DNA from: an uncultured Bacteroidales bacterium
GTDB taxonomy: Bacteria; Bacteroidota; Bacteroidia; Bacteroidales; UBA932
Length of the DNA: 64,000 nt
NCBI GenBank assembly: GCA_944326325.1
Contig: CALVDQ010000001.1
Coordinates: forward strand, 186,001-250,000
Direction: 5' to 3'
Shown: positions 61,531-64,000 of the stretch, piece by piece
How the letters are laid out: each line of letters starts with the position of its first letter
Position numbering within the stretch: the stretch's first letter is position 1
The notes under the pieces: model-generated
Databases searched by the model: none
What the model was told of the DNA's origin: nothing
What the model saw: only the letters and a program-made list of their open reading frames with translations
Translations under genes and position numbers: made by a program

Positions 61531-64000
61531 ATGAAACGATTCGTTCTAATGATCTTGTCCGCCATCCTGGCTGTGTCGGCACTTCTGGTCACGGGGTGTG
61601 CCCGTGAGGAGCTTCCGGACAACAGGGATATGGACTACGGTTATGTCCAGTTCAAGCTCTACAAGGAGGTTTCCTACGGTAGCGTGACGAAAGCTGCCGG
61701 AGACTATCTTCTGGACTCGCTGTCCCAGGCAAGCAAGATAAACGTGATGCTGACGAACAGCAATGGCCGCACCATCTCCCAGACCCTGACCCTTTCGGCG
61801 GCGGATAACGCGGCTGCCGACTTCGGTCTGCGCAGCGCCAAGCTCAGGCTTCTTCAAGGTGATTACGAGGTGGTGTCATATGCCCTTTATGACAATCTCG
61901 ACAATCAGATAGGCGACGGGGAACGTACAGTTGTCGCAAGGAATCTTACCGTCACTCCGGGTGGCCTGGAGATATTCGACCTGACGGCTGACGTCGCCCC
62001 TCGCGGGATGATACGCTTCAATCTTGTGAAGGACCTTTCCGGTCTTGATCCTGTACTCGGCCAGAGAGACCGCCGTGACAACGGATACACTTTCGACGAA
62101 ATATCGTCCATGAACATAACTCTGGTAGAGACCGAAACCCAGGAACGTGTAACATATACCGGCATACCGGTGACCTTCTCCATACACTTCAGCGGCGACG
62201 AGCACTATGACGGGGCTGACGGCGTGTCAGGAAACCAGACTTCTTCCAGCCGGGCCGACTCCGTGGTCTATGCCCCTGCCGGAAACTACAAGATATATTC
62301 ATACGAACTTTTCGATTCCGATGACCTTCCTCTCGAGGATCAGGATTTCCACAATAACCTGGACGACCAGGAGACTGTCATCGAAGTCATCGACAACGAG
62401 CTTACCGAGGCCGATATTCCTGTCACCCTTGTGATGGAAGATGAATATCTCAGGGATTATTATGCCCTCCGCGAGATCTGGTTAGCACTTGACGGTCCGA
62501 ACTGGTCCTATGAGGGCCAGACCTGGCCTAAGGGGATCAACTGGAACTTCGACAAGGACCCGGACCTCTGGGGAGACCAGCCTGGAGTCCAGATCCACGA
62601 CAACGGCCGTGTCGCCAGCATAGATCTCAGCAGCTTCGGCATCAAGGGTGAAGTCCCTGATGCGATCGGCCAGCTTACGGATCTCGTGCAGCTCTCGTTC
62701 GGCAACCACAACGAGACCAGGAGATACCACGACCAGTCCGCCTCCGCTGCCGCCCAGCCTCTCTATCCGGTGAAAGGTTCGGCAAAGGACAAGGCCCTGT
62801 GGAGACAGAACAGGTACAGGGATTTCGGGAAATATGTCCGTCCGACGGAGCCTATATCCCCTGTCTGCGCACTTGCGCTCAGGATGAATGGCAAGACATC
62901 TTCCGCCGCTTCCTATTATGACAACATGTCCCTGAACGAGATTTCCCGTATGGCTGCATCCGGTACCGTCCCTACGGTAGACCAGATACGTCCTTACGAC
63001 ATGAACCTCGGTACGATGACAAACGGGCTTACCGGCATCAGCAGTGAGATCAGGAACCTCACCCGTCTGGAATCCCTCTCGATCGCCAATTCTCCGATAA
63101 CCGAGGAAGGATTCCCGGGAGCGGATGCGTTCAGCCCGCTGACTGCCCTTACCGATCTGGAGATATACAACTGTGAGAATCTCGAGACCCTTCCAGCAGG
63201 TGTCGCCTCACTCCCGAGCCTTATCACAGTCAACCTTTCCACCAACGGTTTCACCGAGCAGGGCTCTTACGATGCTCTGAATGCCCTGGCAAGCGGCTCC
63301 TCCCAGGATGTGATACAGATACTCTATTTCCTGCAGAACAAGCTAGCCACACTTCCGGAAACCGTAGGCGAAATGGCAAGCCTTGGCATGCTGAACGTGA
63401 TGCAGAACAATATCCAGGGTGAACTACCTTCGCTCGGAGACAACTTCGTACCGCAGGAACTCTCTTTCGATGACAACCACATCACAGGAGTCCCGGATGA
63501 CTTCTGTTCTCTGGAAGCCCTCACGTCATTCACCATTTCGTACAATGACCTGACGGAATTCCCGAATTTCTTCTCATCGGACGAGAGCAACATAATAATG
63601 TCTACAATCAACGTAGCACACAACAATATAAGGAAACTTCCGGATGCCGGTGTGTTCAACGGAGTAAGAGTGAACACATTGACCCTTACGGCGAATCCGA
63701 TAGACGTTTTCCCTGCCGAACTTGCCGAGACAAATTCGTTTGTGGAAGTGCTCGCAATGCAGTCGTGCGGCATGAAGTCTTTCCCTGAGGAGAACTGCCT
63801 CAATGGAGAGAATTCACATTTCCTCACCACTCTCGACCTCCAGTACAACAACCTTACTGATATTCCGGACTATTTCAGCGCCAATACCCTGCCTTATGTT
63901 TCAGGTATGGATGTATCCTACAATGCGTTCTCGGAGTTCCCGCTCGAACCGCTCAACATCCTGCGCATGACGGCGTTCGGCATCAGGAGCCAGCGTGACT
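61531..64000 (+). CDS. Leucine-rich-repeat surface lipoprotein (incomplete at right edge)
   Basis: The reading frame is open from ATG at 61531 to the window edge (823 codons, no stop). It has a lipobox (LLVTGC, Cys23) and an N-terminal beta domain (YGYVQFKLYKEVSYGSVT, then LRLLQGDYEVVSYALYDNLDN) like that of DUF4458 proteins. From about residue 310 (ALREIWLALDGPNW, GRVASIDLSSFGIKGEVPDAIGQLTDLVQLSFG) it has leucine-rich repeats, clearest near residues 500-800 (LTSFTISYNDLTEFPNFF, STINVAHNNIRKLPD). It probably mediates binding to host or dietary ligands. The C-terminus is not visible. Confidence 0.85.
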   Translation, partial: MKRFVLMILSAILAVSALLVTGCAREELPDNRDMDYGYVQFKLYKEVSYGSVTKAAGDYLLDSLSQASKINVMLTNSNGRTISQTLTLSAADNAAADFGLRSAKLRLLQGDYEVVSYALYDNLDNQIGDGERTVVARNLTVTPGGLEIFDLTADVAPRGMIRFNLVKDLSGLDPVLGQRDRRDNGYTFDEISSMNITLVETETQERVTYTGIPVTFSIHFSGDEHYDGADGVSGNQTSSSRADSVVYAPAGNYKIYSYELFDSDDLPLEDQDFHNNLDDQETVIEVIDNELTEADIPVTLVMEDEYLRDYYALREIWLALDGPNWSYEGQTWPKGINWNFDKDPDLWGDQPGVQIHDNGRVASIDLSSFGIKGEVPDAIGQLTDLVQLSFGNHNETRRYHDQSASAAAQPLYPVKGSAKDKALWRQNRYRDFGKYVRPTEPISPVCALALRMNGKTSSAASYYDNMSLNEISRMAASGTVPTVDQIRPYDMNLGTMTNGLTGISSEIRNLTRLESLSIANSPITEEGFPGADAFSPLTALTDLEIYNCENLETLPAGVASLPSLITVNLSTNGFTEQGSYDALNALASGSSQDVIQILYFLQNKLATLPETVGEMASLGMLNVMQNNIQGELPSLGDNFVPQELSFDDNHITGVPDDFCSLEALTSFTISYNDLTEFPNFFSSDESNIIMSTINVAHNNIRKLPDAGVFNGVRVNTLTLTANPIDVFPAELAETNSFVEVLAMQSCGMKSFPEENCLNGENSHFLTTLDLQYNNLTDIPDYFSANTLPYVSGMDVSYNAFSEFPLEPLNILRMTAFGIRSQRD

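Overview
The window looks like part of a Bacteroidales chromosome (gut or oral type, moderate GC). Four things support this: a complete Mfa1/FimB-type fimbrial operon with DUF3575 and DUF3868 genes, a SusC/SusD pair, fused SecDF, and many promoters that fit the Bacteroidota -7 motif TAnnTTTG. The genus cannot be fixed from the sequence alone. No rRNA, CRISPR array, insertion sequence or prophage was seen. One tRNA gene (Ser-GCT) is present.

Layout. 1-79: tandem 11-bp repeats that resemble a DnaA-box array. 80-9525 (+): housekeeping and envelope genes (mfd, coaX, an outer-membrane barrel, a TPR protein, lptC, a PpiD-type foldase). 9619-11608 (-): hflX and tonB. 11748-24380 (-): a fimbrial operon, transcribed DUF3575, DUF3868, Mfa1-like fimbrillin, FimB/Mfa2-like anchor, three large accessory lipoproteins, then a TlpA-like thioredoxin lipoprotein. 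24650-27246 (+): ybeY and mnmG. 27346-27936 (-): ruvA, separated from mnmG by a 42-nt perfect palindrome with a perfect parS site at its centre. A second parS lies inside mnmG. 28092-32250 (+): sufS-sufE-sufT, folK and glyS. 32227-37000: small genes on mixed strands (truncated OmpA-like ORF, flavodoxin-type reductase, degenerate ThiL-like protein, MFS exporter, SGNH esterase, HxlR regulator). 37332-38180: secreted endonuclease/phosphatase-fold protein. 38199-45179 (-): dnaE and secDF. 45375-48691 (+): PD40/SPOR-like protein, NfeD and FloA. 48740-49032: tRNA-Ser followed by a dense GC-rich palindromic element. 49033-53061 (-): a 1342-residue SNF2 ATPase. 53484-64000 (+): SusC, SusD and three surface lipoproteins, the last (leucine-rich repeats) running off the right edge.

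How the parts fit. The fimbrial operon encodes its own anchor, shaft subunit, accessory or tip subunits and an envelope thioredoxin, so it reads as a self-contained surface appendage module. The SusC-SusD-lipoprotein run is a substrate-capture and import module whose energy would come from a TonB protein such as the one at 10916. The two parS sites, and perhaps the DnaA-box-like repeats at the left edge, suggest that this segment lies in the origin-proximal, ParB-loaded part of the chromosome. The most unusual unexplained sequence is the approximately 120-nt cruciform-like element immediately 3' of the tRNA gene. It contains a 15-bp hairpin and a hairpin of almost 30 bp that share eight bases and so exclude each other.
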